This document shows positions 53,911 through 64,000 of a stretch of DNA of 64,000 nucleotides, piece after piece. How positions within the stretch are numbered: position 1 is the first letter of the stretch; each line of letters opens with the position of its first letter. Source of the stretch: Bolinopsis microptera. Lineage: Eukaryota > Ctenophora > Tentaculata > Lobata > Bolinopsidae. The stretch covers positions 4,314,359 through 4,378,358 of the forward strand of contig NC_087075.1 of the NCBI RefSeq assembly GCF_026151205.1, in the 5' to 3' direction. The translations under genes and the position numbers were made by a program. The notes under the pieces were generated by a model. That model had not been told where the DNA came from and did no database searches. It was given only the letters and a program-made list of their open reading frames with translations.

Positions 53911-55630
53911 TATTGCATTACTCGTTTAAATTTCTTTGAAGCTAAGCAGTAGCGCGCACCGAGCTAGTCCATTATTAATGAACAATTTTTATTTTCAATA
54001 AGCAAAGGCCATGGCCAAAAATTACATTTTTCTCATAAATCTTAATACTAGATATGAATAATTTTAATTATAAACTTCAAGCAACAATTTAAGTCGATAC
54101 TTTAAAAAATAGTTAAATTATAGCTTCTCCATGAAACAAATTGTGTTTTTTGGGTTGGCCAATTTTTACAAATTACAATTTTTACATAAGGTTGTAGGTT
54201 TATAACCTACCATACCCAAGACGCGCGCCGAGTTGGACTCGTCGACGGTCTTTTGAAGCAAATATTTTACGAGTATCACCCGTTTAATTAGGCAGTGCGC
54301 CATCGACCGTAAGACGCGCACGCTGACCATTGAATGGTTTTTTAGCTCGTATTTCGGCCAGCACATTATTTCGGAAACAATCAAAAAGTTATAATACTTC
54401 CCATATAACAATTTTGTTGAAATTTGGTCAGCTTACGTAAACACTTATGTTGTACTGAACCTAAATTAGTTTGAGCAATTTCGATGGTCAGAATTTGAGT
54501 TATCGCAACGAATTTATACCTATTTTATCATTTTTAGACCTCTTAATGACTTAATGAAGGCCAATCTCTCCAAACTAAATTAGGTTCTGTAGTTAAGTAT
54601 GATTAGAAGGTTCTGACAAATTTTCAGCATGATTCATGTTCAATGTTCAGGAACCTAAGATATGACAGAATAATACGACAAAAATCAACGAATTTCGCCA
54701 AATTACGCGACTTTTACAACTAATTTTGCTTGCTAAAGCCGCGCACTATCAAATATGGCACCTAGGCGAAACTCACTGATCATTCCAAAAAGGTTTGACA
54801 AATTTGGTACTGTGAAAATTCTCACAGTCTTTAAAAAACAATGGTACAAAAATTTTGAAAATCCGAGAAAGTTTATTTTTATCGTGCACCCCCTAGTTTA
54901 ATATAACACATATATATATAACAGGAACTTACCTGGGGACCTCAGGCTATCATGTTTATAAACGAATAGAGATTAGGCGGAATGACAGGCTGAGCGCGGC
55001 CCAGTAAGCATGCAGTAGGAACTTAATTGACGATGTCAATTCATCTCAGCTCGGCGCGGCACAGTAGCGCATCTCGCCGATCTTGTCGCTGTGAGAACAG
55101 AGAAGCCTCCATGCATTGAGTGCGCGGCGCGGCACAGTATATAACGCATCGCGCTACAAGGCAGGAACCCGTATAATATAACCCTAAACGGTGTCAAGAT
55201 TCAAGAGACTAAAATAATTATTACCTATTTAATTTGCGTTTTTGACACCACTTTTAGCTTAGGGGTCCACATTTTGGGCTTTAAAATTACTATTCCTTGG
55301 CCAATTTTTTATTTTTTCATGCTGATTTGGAGGCCATTAAAGCATTTGACCCATTCAAAAAAGTTTCAGTTGTATATCTTTTACGGTTTTTGCGGAAAGT
55401 CGCGTTAAAGTTGATGCCGTGGTGTCAGTAAAATGTTGACGGATGTTACTCGTCTAAATTTCTTCGAAATAGCGCGCGCCGCTTTCTTCTCGAAATGCCC
55501 GACGGCACGAGCTACGAAGTAGCGCGCGCCGGGCCAGATCATTAACAATGGTCAAGTAAAATGGCACGGAAAACTATCGTCTCGCTTCAAGTTTATATAT
55601 AGTAAGATATAAGGGCCAAGGGGTAATATA

Positions 55631-55814
55631 AGCGGTCGTTCACATTGACATAATATTAAGTAATCACTTTTTAGAACATTTTTACTTCCCCCCCCCCGGC
55701 CTCCGTAATCAGTTCTACACATAGCTATCGTGTCACGTCAGAATTACACTGGCGTAATTATTTGGAAACCCCGAAACCCCCCTCGGCTGATTACGTAATA
55801 TGTGAACGACCGCT
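55631..55814. mobile_element. 184-bp MITE, family A (GGTCGTTCACAT ends)
   Basis: Ends AGCGGTCGTTCACAT and inverse ATGTGAACGACCGCT, flanked by AATATA on both sides. Subterminal ATTACGTAAT and a C-run are shared with related copies at 60611-60725 (decayed) and 61063-62784 (interrupted). Confidence 0.85.
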
Positions 55815-55827
55815 AATATATTGTAGA

Positions 55828-55858
55828 TTTACAACCTACCAGCCTGGTAGGTTGTAAA
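55828..55858. repeat. Perfect 15-bp-arm hairpin
   Basis: TTTACAACCTACCAG, one C, then its exact reverse complement. Related GTAGGTTTATAACCTAC occurs near 54187. Confidence 0.9.
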
Positions 55859-55859
55859 T

Positions 55860-57755
55860 AGGTGGTAATCCTGCGCGGTCGATCGCTTATTTCGAGACGT
55901 AATACAGCTTAAAAGTTGAAGACAAGTTCAATCAAATGGATCTTTAGACACTTATTCATCTTTCGTGCAATTATCTTGAAGTAAAGTTTTTTAGAATGGA
56001 AATACTTTTAGCTTTACTGATGGAAAGTTTCACGATGTTCTAGAGTCAACGTCATCCATTTAAGTGACAAAAGGACGCTACATGTCACAGAATGACTTGA
56101 TTTTCCGTTAAAAGTAGCCATTAGGTAACTTCATGGCCTTAGCAATGTTTATTTCGTGTTGGAAGTAAATTATAAGCTCTCTGTGGAATTTGGTTAAACG
56201 TGGTATTGACGAAATTTACGAAATTACGTATAAATTGACAAAATGGCGACAAAATGGCGTACAAGGTCAACATTTGTAACGTAAACGAAACAGCGCGCCA
56301 AACAAGGTAGACTGACTCGAACATTTCTCACGTGCGAGAGCTCTACTGCGCGTTCCACAGACTCTCTGGCGCCATTTCACCGAAACTGCAGTTGTTTTGC
56401 GACGTTTGTAGCTCGAGTTATAGTTCAAAATGTTTGCGAGTAGGCGTGTTTCTGACTTGACTTATATTATTGCGTTTATCAAATACACGGATATTTGTAA
56501 ACTTATCATACTTTATGCTATCGTTTGGAAAAGTTATTTGTACATAGATTCCAGAAATTTTCATGATTGCATCATTTTATTACAATTTATCATGAGCTTT
56601 TGAAAACAGTCCGACGCTGAGCCCAAATTTCAGCAAAATAACGCCGTTTTTTCGTAACACTTTTTTTGATTCAAGGCCGTTTTAAAATCACGATATTCCA
56701 ACAATGCAAGTTTTCCCAGAATTATGGCCGTGTGTTCTGATCTCATCATCGTTAGAACTATACCATGATACCAAAAATTTATAAATCCGAGAAACAAAAT
56801 AATTATTGATTATCACCTATTGTAAACCTACAATATATTAGCGTCCTGAGCTGGTAACCAGGACACGCGCCGAGTTGGACTCGTATATGGAACAGATATT
56901 TTACGAGTTTCACCCGTTAACTAATATAATGTAATGATTCTGACCATTATCAATTATTCAAAGCCCAAGATGTATTATTATTATATATGGAGTGGGAATA
57001 CTGTATACTATCTAGAGTTTTATTAATATATAATCATTTAATCTTTATAGTTTATATTAGTTTAAATTGAATGAAAGCTCGGAATCAGTATACAAATTAA
57101 TAGAAAATAACGTTTTTGTAATATCGAATCTGCTAAAATGTTAGATATTTGCAATAATATCAAACGTTAAATTTTTAATGTAAAAACGATTTATAGTTCT
57201 ACAAAGTGTGCATCTCACTCTCAGTTATAGTAAACTGCTTAAATGTTTAAAAAGGTGCTAATTTTTATGCACTGTGTCTCTTATTGCTTATACAATTTAA
57301 AAAAGCACACCATGACCAACATTATACGTATGAAATATTTTTTCAAATTGTTAAATGATCCTGCACGTGCACTAAATTAAAATGTGTGCATACCACAATT
57401 GAACGGAAAATCGTTTAAAAGCGCTTATGAGGCACCTCAAAAAGAACACTATTTCATTTTGAGGAAAAATATTAATAAGACAAGCGACGTTCTTGAGTTT
57501 TTTTATTTTTCTCGAAAGCATGAAGTGTACTGCATTTTTTTCATAATTGCATATTATGCTGATTGGGATTACATTTATAAAAGTTATTGCAATGCTGAAT
57601 GCGTGTAATTTGAGGAGTATGCTTGTTCGGAGATATAAATCACGCCTTAAAAAAGCTCATAATAAAATTTTATTGTTCCTTGACTAAGGGTCTCAATAAA
57701 ATTATAAATAGGACTACTGATGCTGCAGTCACGTGTCCAGTTATGTCTTAATAAG
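55860..57755. other. No supported gene; decayed repeat copies
   Basis: A stretch at 56820-56925 is a diverged copy of 54188-54300 (shared GCGCCGAGTTGGACTCGT and ATTTTACGAG..TCACCCGTT). A region at 56328-56395 is GC-rich with a CACGTGCGAG and a GGCGCCATTT site and could be a promoter. A minus-strand 61-codon frame starts at 56324 (MFESVYLVWR) but has no other support. Confidence 0.35.
57669..57674 (-). terminator. Polyadenylation signal AATAAA
   Basis: AATAAA on the minus strand, about 82 nt beyond the stop codon of the laminin-G/coiled-coil gene; position and strand fit its 3' end. Confidence 0.55.
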
Positions 57756-57880
57756 TTAGCTCTCCGTACCGCTCTCGCATGGTGAGTCTTCACGGTTCAC
57801 CAGGTGAGTGTCTCTGAGGTGATCATTTATATTCTTTGTCCATTCAACTCCTTCAAACTGTCCTGAACATTTTTGTTGGT
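57756..57880 (-). CDS. Exon 3 (terminal) of secreted laminin-G/coiled-coil gene
   Basis: Acceptor TATAGTTTGTAG precedes 57880. In phase 1 from exon 2 it reads N-QQKCSGQFEGVEWTKNINDH, then LRDTHLVNREDSPCESGTES and TAA (57758-57756). The neighbouring acceptor CCCTTTATAG would give an early stop, which supports this choice. It adds 41 residues with two Cys, which together with a Cys in exon 2 may form disulphides at the C-terminus. Confidence 0.75.
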
Positions 57881-58136
57881 CTACAAACTATAAAGGGAAA
57901 TGAGGAACTCTTGTGAAAATTAACGTTCGATATGGTCTAATTGGTCTTCCGTGATATTACATTATTAGTGTTCCCTTAACGAAGTGAGGATAAAAGGAAA
58001 CTGTACTTAGATTAGATTAGATTATATTAGTATCGTTAACTTAGCAATGAAGACATCGTCAATAAAAAATGCCCCTCAGCCCACTATGTCCATTTACCAG
58101 TTTCAGATTAAATTTAAAGTAAAACTTATGACTTAC

Positions 58137-58244
58137 TAAGCATTGGATATGAGAGTTGCTCGAAGACGTCGCACACAGGTTCTTGGTGGTACTGGCGGAA
58201 GTGGTCGACAATACCTTCGGTTATATTCGTGCCAACAAATTTCC
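58137..58244 (-). CDS. Exon 2 of secreted laminin-G/coiled-coil gene
   Basis: 108 nt between a strong acceptor (eight or more T, then CAG, 58245) and donor CTTA|GTAAGT (58137/58136). Phase 1 on both sides matches exons 1 and 3. Encodes KFVGTNITEGIVDHFRQYHQ followed by EPVCDVFEQLSYPML. Contains an NIT glycosylation site and one Cys. Confidence 0.8.
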
Positions 58245-58587
58245 CTGAAAAAAAAATTGTAAATTAAAGTCTGTTTATGAGGTCACCGTGCTCTTAAACT
58301 TAATTAGTGTGCGTTACCTTATCCAACTTTATCTGCACGGAAATTAAGTGGAAGCTGGAAGCCTTAGCGTTCATATTTCTGTCCGTTCAAATAAACTTGG
58401 TCCGTTTACAGTCCGTCCAAGCTAAAGTACACTTAAATGTTTCCCTGACATGAAGTACTTACTATCCAAGAAATGAATTCTTTTAAAAAGTAAATGCATA
58501 TTACATATATAGCTAGATGTTCAGAAGTTGGAGTGATAATAAGGTTAATGAGTGTTAATAATAATTATAAAGGAAGTTTACTCTTAC

Positions 58588-59827
58588 CCAACAGTCCCCA
58601 ACTGGAAGACAGTTGCTGGAACAGTTCCTCCGTCAGCACCTTGTTGTAGTAGGGAGTGGTGTATAGGACATCCCACCTGGTGATGTACTTATATGTCCTG
58701 GCGGTCTCCAGCTGGGTCAGTGTGCTTGTTAGGGAAGTTGAGCAGGTATCCAGCTTCTCCCCTGTCTTGTTGTGCTGCGCTGACTCTGTCTGCAGTTCTT
58801 CTTGAGTGACATTCAGTACACCTTTTACTGTTCCTAGCTCTTCCTGAGTGGTATTCAGTTCCTCCTGGGTGGAATTCAGCTGTCCGATTACCGATTCCAT
58901 TGCAGCGTCTGTTTTGTTGAGGTCCCTGGTGACTACGTCTAGCTTCTCCTCAGTAGAGTTCAGTTTACCTCGCACAGCTCCTAGCTCTTCAATAGTGGTA
59001 TTCAGTTCACCTCTCACAGCTCCTAGCTCTTCAATAGTGGTATTCAGTTTATCCTCCGTCTCACTTAGTTGACTTTCCGTTTCGTTCAGCCGTCCAGTCA
59101 CATTGGCCAGCTCCTCTTGTGACCTCTTCAATCGAGTTTTTAAACACTCCACCATATCATTATCATCAATCTCTACCTCTCTCACAGATCCGCTCCTGGA
59201 CTGGGACAGTATGTGTTCCCATCGCAGATCCCCAGTTCCAGAGAATTCTGTAAGGTCCGAACACATTCCACCTTCTGCTATTTTCTTTACATCAGCCGAG
59301 CTGAGTGCCTCAGAGAATATGTTGAACTGGTAAATCTGGCCTCCGAAAATGCTACTAGAACTTGTACTGTAAGAAAATCTATTGAAGAACAGAGTTCCTC
59401 CCATTTTCAGTGTTCTTCCAGAATCTGTCGTACCTGTGCCTATCAAATTACCGTCAAGATACAGGTTGATGCTCCTCGAGGCGAGTGACCAAGTAATACA
59501 ATAGTGAAACCAGCTCCTGACAGGTGTTGTGAACACACTCTCCTTATAGTTCAAATCTCCATCTCCTACTACGTGGTTGTAGTGCCCATTAGAAGTTATC
59601 AAGATCTCATTGCCACTTGCATAGTAGTTAAACACTAGCGGGTAACTGTTAGAGGTGTCTACACGTTTTATCCAACTACAGATGGAAAAGGAATCTTGGA
59701 ACGGGGCCATATTATAAGTAAATCCAATGTAGTCATTACTGGAGGTACCAAAGTGAAGAGCAGTGTACTGCTTATCATCAGAGGCAACAGTAGGTAAGAC
59801 GATGACGACGATCAACAAGAGGAACAT
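58588..59827 (-). CDS. Exon 1 of secreted laminin-G/coiled-coil gene
   Basis: ATG 59827-59825; 413 codons plus one base to the donor TTGG|GTAAGAG (58588/58587). Without splicing the frame would stop after six more codons. Residues 1-16 (MFLLLIVVIVLPTVAS) are a signal peptide. Residues about 20-190 are a laminin-G/pentraxin-like jelly-roll (ALHFG, FSICSWIKR, WFHYCITW, INLYLDGNLIGTG, GGQIYQFNIFSEAL). Residues about 225-370 are a long coiled coil of repeated units such as LNTTIEELGAVRGE, unusual in carrying many NxT/NxS glycosylation sites (NVT, NET, NTT, NST, NKT). The full product is about 490 residues. It is probably a secreted or extracellular-matrix protein that oligomerises through the coiled coil and binds a glycan or surface ligand through the LamG head (inference). 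The gene appears complete. Confidence 0.9.
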
Positions 59828-60177
59828 AACTGCGGTTTGCGAGCGGGAATTGAAGCTAATATTATCTAGTCAGAGTATGCGGAGGTGTCACACAAAAGTT
59901 GGAACTTTCGAGAGCAGAGCTGATTTGTTTCAATATGAACCTACATGGAACCGCTAACATTTTAACGCTAGATAATGTAACGGGGTGGCACGAAAACCCT
60001 CATAGAGCTAGCAGTCTAGAAATTGATAATTTATCATTCATATTTTTAAGATCAGGCGAGGATTCGCCCCAAGTTCAGAAGTCTTATCGTGGTACGAAGT
60101 TATTTATAATACACACGAGACCGGTAGCGTGTTAACAACAAGTTGGGATTCAAATTAGAGGGTATAATTCTTTTGAA
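59828..60177. other. Upstream region of the laminin-G gene
   Basis: Should hold the promoter of the minus-strand gene; no clear TATA or CCAAT/E-box cluster is visible here. The first bases repeat TAATATTATCTAG/CGCTAGATAATG-like words. Confidence 0.3.
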
Positions 60178-60179
60178 TA

Positions 60180-60415
60180 CCTTACTCGGGAATATTATAG
60201 CGGGTTAATTTATGACTGAAAAATTAATGACCGGGAAAAATATGGCGGAATTTTCCAAAACCCACCAAGCATTAAGATGTATTACTATTAGTTTACCTTA
60301 CTCGGGAACATTATAGCGGGTTAATTTATGACTGGAAAATTAATGACCGGGAAAAATATGACGAAATTTTCCAAAACCCAACACTTCATCCCAGTCATAA
60401 TATTCCCGAGTAAGG
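60180..60415. mobile_element. MITE with TA flanks and internal duplication
   Basis: Ends CCTTACTCGGGAATATTAT (60180) and its inverse ending 60415, each next to TA. The left end and about 90 bp beyond it are duplicated in tandem inside (second CCTTACTCGGGAA at 60296). TA target and short ends fit a Tc1/mariner-type MITE (inference). Confidence 0.8.
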
Positions 60416-60610
60416 TAGATTTATTTTACATTTAAAATTTCACTGATCTTAGTTCTTACAACCTGGAAATAATTATAATTAGTAATTGGGCAAATTACTT
60501 ATTAGTAGTAAATGAAATAAGATAAATCAGTACAGAATTTCAAACTTTTACATTGTGTCTCTGGTTATAAATTATATAATTCGTTACAGTAACAATGTTC
60601 ACAATTTTCT

Positions 60611-60725
60611 AAGGAACCGTTCAAATTTTACGTAATCACTTTTTGGCCAATTTTTAACCAAATTTTAGACCAATAGATCATTCACAATTGTAGTTGTACG
60701 CCAAAATTTTTGAACTATCCCCTAT
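60611..60725. mobile_element. Decayed copy of MITE family A
   Basis: TTACGTAATCACTTTTTGGC and AATTTTTAACC match the left part of the element at 61063; the right end is largely lost. Confidence 0.5.
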
Positions 60726-61062
60726 ACTTAAATATCTTTTTGAAATGTTCAATCAAACCCGCTTTAAGTAAGGTGAATAAATTATGCAGTATACGATACA
60801 CCGGTAATATGTATTACCTTATCGGCCCTATAATTCTGCTGCTTCATCTTTAAGGTTAATTATATTAGGTACTTAACATGTATAATATAATAGCATGTGC
60901 ATCGCGTTTAATCTGTTTTTAGCTATAAAATGAAATCAAAATTTTTTGAACGAAAGATCTGGTGTTAAACCATAAAATCTCCGGAAAAGTCCAGTTTAAG
61001 ATATTTTAATCGCTGGCACAAATGCAAACCCTCTTACAGTCTTACTTAGCAATATTACTATT

Positions 61063-62784
61063 AGGGGTCGTTCACATTATTACGTAATCACTTTTTGGAC
61101 AATTTTTAACCCCCCCCCTCTCAGTAATCAGTTTTACACATAAATATTGTGTGAAAATTACACTAGCATAATCATTTGGAAACCCCCCTTCCCCCTCAGT
61201 TGATTACGTAATACCTTTATCAGACCTTATTTGGACGGACATTAAATGAACGGACATAATTATGAACGGACATTAATATGAACGCTAGAAGGCACTCAAA
61301 CCATCAAAAATCCGAATTTTTTTCATTTTTTTAAACGTTTTTTTATTTCAGAAAATTATTTTTAAATCCATTTTTATACAGTAAGTAAGAAAAGCAGTCG
61401 TTAAGCAGTAAAAATGTTAAAAGATGTGTACATGATCAGTGTTTCACTGTTTAATATCGCATATCATCTTCATCAAATGGGTTTTTGTGCATGAAATAGT
61501 TCAACGTTAAAAAATTAACCTTTAAAATTAACCAACGTTGGCCTTCAAAACGTTTAAAAACTTTTCATTCACAATCTAAAATTAAATACAACGTTAAAAC
61601 GCTGTTCAATTTTAAACGTTGCTCATATCAATTGGTTCATCTTTTTGGGCGTTCGTGTAATGTTTTTTATCCCAGTTTCAACGTCTTTTCAGTTTCAATG
61701 AGTCAGCTAGAAACTTGATCTCCATTTCCAGACTTTCATAATATTAATGGTCATTAGGCTCACATGACTATATATAACTGTCTAATTGAATAATTGGAAG
61801 AGAACTCCATCAGGCCTAGCTGAACCAAGCGGGGAGTTGATACACCTTTCACAAGCAAGAGCCACTTTGGTCTACTTGCTGTGAGGTGTCTCAGCTACGC
61901 CTACATGGGTTGGGGGTCCCCCCTTTTCTTTTTTTTTGGCTTTGCTGTTTGGTCTGCACTTATCACCATTATTTAGGACTCAACATGATTTAGTGTTTTA
62001 CAGTGTGGGAGCTTGGGAGTAACTCTTAGAGGGAATATCAGATATCTTCGATCAGATTTGCAAGGGTTTTGCTTAATACCGTCCTTTTTCCAGTTCCCGC
62101 TCTCATTAGCGATTCATCAAGAGCGCTTTTTCCATGGGATTTATTTTCGTTGACTTACATATTGCGTAGTCTGAACTCTGATATCATTGTGGTAATTTAA
62201 TTTCCCGCCGAAGCTGCAAGATTTTGCAGTTTTCAATTCCCGGGTGCATATAATTATTAATTATATAGACTTAAAATAGAATTAAAGTCGATGTACCAAG
62301 CGCTTAAGGTTGTTGCAATCTATAAATCAATTTTATATTGGAGAAAATCTTTAGTCTCGTCTAATAGACAATGTCCTTGGCAACACGATTTACCGTAATA
62401 ACTAATATATTATGTAGAGGGTGGAACAAGTTTGTAATGTTGGCGGGGACTAGCTCATGAACTATGTTGTTGAGTGCCATAATTTCGTTGACTTTTTCCG
62501 CAAAGTGCCCCTTGAAAACATAATATACTAGTAAAGTTTTCTGTGCCTCCGGCAGACCAAGGAAAACCTTTCCGCCGTTAACTTACGGCACAATAAAGTT
62601 CTCATAGTTGTCATATTCTTGATAAAAAGTTCGAATTTTTGAAAAAAGTTCAACGGACTTTAACTTGGACGGACCTTCAATGAACGGACTTTATTTGAAC
62701 GGACATTAAAATGAACGTTAAGGCCTCCAGCGTTTAATTAATGTCCGTCCAAATAAGGTCCGATAAGGTATGTGAACGACCCCT
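61063..62784. mobile_element. MITE family A copy split by another transposon
   Basis: Left end AGGGGTCGTTCACAT (61063) and right end ATGTGAACGACCCCT (62784) belong together. Removing 61214-62768 plus one TA restores a 165-bp element collinear with the intact copy at 55631-55814. Confidence 0.85.
61214..62768. mobile_element. 1.55-kb TA-flanked inverted-repeat element nested in the MITE
   Basis: Ends CCTTTATCAGACCTTATTTG and, inverted, CCTTATCGGACCTTATTTG, followed on both sides by GACGGACATTAA, with further AACGGACATTAA copies just inside. TA on each side (61212-61213; 62769-62770) is a Tc1/mariner-type duplication. No transposase frame. Its middle contains a structured segment (about 61835-61930) ending in C6 and a T-run. 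Confidence 0.85.
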
Positions 62785-63143
62785 CATATCAGTACTCCAG
62801 AAATCTATATCAATTGGTGGGCCAGATTAAACTTCACAACTTTGCGATGTGACATTTACTGTAAACCAAAGGTTTGTTGAGCTCGTCAAAATATTCTGTC
62901 ATGCATACCCAAGTTGATCTCCTTTCTCCAATCAGAAGTGGAGATATGTGGGTTTGGATATCGCAAAAGCACCAAAAAATGGCGAGGTCAATTGCGCAAA
63001 ACTGCCCCATATTCAGAAAGTCTACCCTAGCCAAATTTGTTTCTGATGGGTCCCTTGAGCCGTTCCAGGTCTCAAACCTTGGGGCGAAAGAGTAAAGACG
63101 TGTCTACGGTAATATTTTCAAACACATGACTTATAGTTTATAC
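62785..63143. other. No supported gene
   Basis: A minus-strand frame (62834-63034) reads TWVCMTEYFDELNKPLVYSK, which looks protein-like but has no start or splice context; possibly decayed coding sequence. Confidence 0.25.
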
Positions 63144-63640
63144 CTTTGAACATCCTCGATTTGCTTGAATCTCAATAATGGTGATCTGGAGTCCAGTCTT
63201 ACACTAAGTATCAGAGCTACTTCAGTTATTGAGTTATGCCCAATTGAAGGGTAACACTGGATAAGGAGGAATTATTTTAGGGCCTACGAAATAATTTCTA
63301 CGGATATTTTGTCGAGGTGAACATCCTGCACCCTTTGAACATCCTTGATTTGCTTGAATCTCAAAAATGGTGATCTGGAGGCCTGTCTTACCTAGGTTCT
63401 AATCGGACTTATCAGAGCGACTTCAGCTATTGAGTTATGTCCAATTGAAGAGTAAGACTGGATCTGGATTCTGGAGGAGTAATTTTAGGGCCTACGAAAT
63501 AATTTCTACCGGTATTTTGTCGAGCTGAACATCCTATCCTGCACCCTTTGAACATCCTCGATTTGCTCGAATCTCAAAAATGGCGAGCTTGAGGCCAGTC
63601 TTACAGGTTCCCACCGGACGTATCAGAGCTAATTCAGATT
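63144..63640. repeat. About 190-212-bp tandem repeat, 2.5 copies
   Basis: CTTTGAACATCCTCGATTTG starts copies at 63144, 63333 and 63545. Each continues CTTGAATCTCAAAAATGG and later GGGCCTACGAAATAATTTCT. Copies differ by substitutions and small indels. Confidence 0.9.
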
Positions 63641-64000
63641 GACAGGCTGAGCGCTGCCCAATAAATTCATGAATAGCTAGTTCATTAGTTTTTAACTATC
63701 ATAGAGAAAGACATACCATCTCGTGACCCCTTATTCTTAACAAGCTCAAAAACGCTACTGACGTATTTTCCGTGAAAAGCACAATATCGTGAGTTGCTTT
63801 TGTTGAGGTGCCTCGAAAGTAATCTTCAACGATTCCATGTTCAATTTTGGTAGTAGAATACCAACTTATTGCTGCAGAATCAAGCTAGTTACATACATAT
63901 TTCATACAGGTCTATCAAATTGGATGGGCTTTCGATGGAGATACAACCTGCGCCAACCATAAAAACCAAAGACACCTGACAAATTACGGGCGAGTGAAAT
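63641..64000. other. Right edge; possible start of another repeat element
   Basis: AATTACGGGCGAGTGAAAT at the window end, with preceding AAAACCAAAGACACCTGAC, resembles the right end of the 375-bp MITE at 51.1 kb (AACCAAAGTCACGTGAAAT..GGGCGAG). GACAGGCTGAGCGC near 63640 also occurs near 54982. Confidence 0.3.

Larger units (their letters stand above)
51760..55555. mobile_element. 3.8-kb composite bounded by 120-bp inverted repeats
   Basis: Left arm 51760-51880 and inverted right arm 55436-55555 share TTAATGATCTGGCCCGGCGC, a CTACTTCG(T/A)AG palindrome, TTTCGAGAAGAAAGCGGCGC and ACGAGTAACATCCGTCAA. The interior holds smaller elements (hairpins of TGCTGCTAAC units, a 260-bp direct duplication) and no long gene. 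Unclear whether it is one transposon or two inverted insertions. Confidence 0.65.

Noticed and set aside
51434-54160. Inverted GGCCAACCCAAA words 2.7 kb apart as transposon ends
   Set aside because: Only 12 bp match and the flanks do not extend it; chance is likely.
62834-63095. Open frames on both strands (TWVCMTEYFDEL; SGDMWVWISQKH)
   Set aside because: Neither has an ATG at the start or splice support; possibly decayed coding DNA, but not annotatable.

Overview
The window is nuclear DNA of an animal, most likely a marine invertebrate; a cnidarian is my best guess, on the style of the LINE and of the laminin-G/coiled-coil secreted protein. The evidence is AT-rich DNA, GT-AG introns with polypyrimidine tracts, polyadenylation signals, abundant satellites and MITEs, and an intact non-LTR retrotransposon. 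There are no operons, and most of the 64 kb is non-coding.

Layout. (1) 0.6-3.1 kb: a minus-strand gene for an acidic Pro/Glu-rich protein. I assembled three exons with phase-0 junctions (3006-2776, 2226-2014, 1617-676); it probably continues left of position 676. (2) 3.5-25 kb: mainly tandem repeats: a GGGACT hexamer, a 31-bp satellite, a 24-bp E-box repeat, a 15-bp repeat, GGTAACC octamers in a higher-order array, a 27/28-bp satellite of about 68 units, and a 41-bp repeat carrying the motif CTTATAAGGGCATCACGTG. CCAAT/CACGTG promoter-like clusters lie near 5.6 and 18.05 kb. (3) 25.32-27.38 kb: a 2-kb inverted-repeat DNA element flanked by TTAA. (4) 27.46-33.6 kb: the most interesting locus. 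An open frame fuses an AlkB-type 2OG-Fe(II) dioxygenase to an SGNH esterase. It is followed on the same strand by an intact 1220-residue PHD-endonuclease-reverse transcriptase ORF. I read the pair as ORF1 and ORF2 of one CR1/L2-like LINE, 5'-truncated just inside ORF1. (5) 34-45 kb: more repeats, including GGTAACC arrays, twin hairpins, a 23/25-bp AT-rich satellite, a 43-bp satellite and long GA. There is also a candidate two-exon minus-strand gene at 36.1-36.6 kb and a small ORF below a CCAAT/E-box cluster at 39 kb. (6) 45.8-56 kb: nested MITEs and fold-back structures, including an hAT-type MITE with an 8-bp target duplication, a 375-bp element with a 9-bp duplication, and a 3.8-kb inverted-repeat composite. 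(7) 57.7-59.8 kb: a complete three-exon minus-strand gene for a secreted laminin-G/coiled-coil protein of 490 residues. (8) 60-64 kb: more MITEs, one split by a 1.55-kb TA-flanked element whose empty site can be read from a sibling copy.

The host genes share no visible pathway. Two themes run through the window. CACGTG E-boxes occur roughly fifty times by eye, often next to CCAAT boxes. Mobile DNA has inserted into older mobile DNA repeatedly. Splice sites, and the functions of the unrecognised proteins, are inferences from sequence alone.
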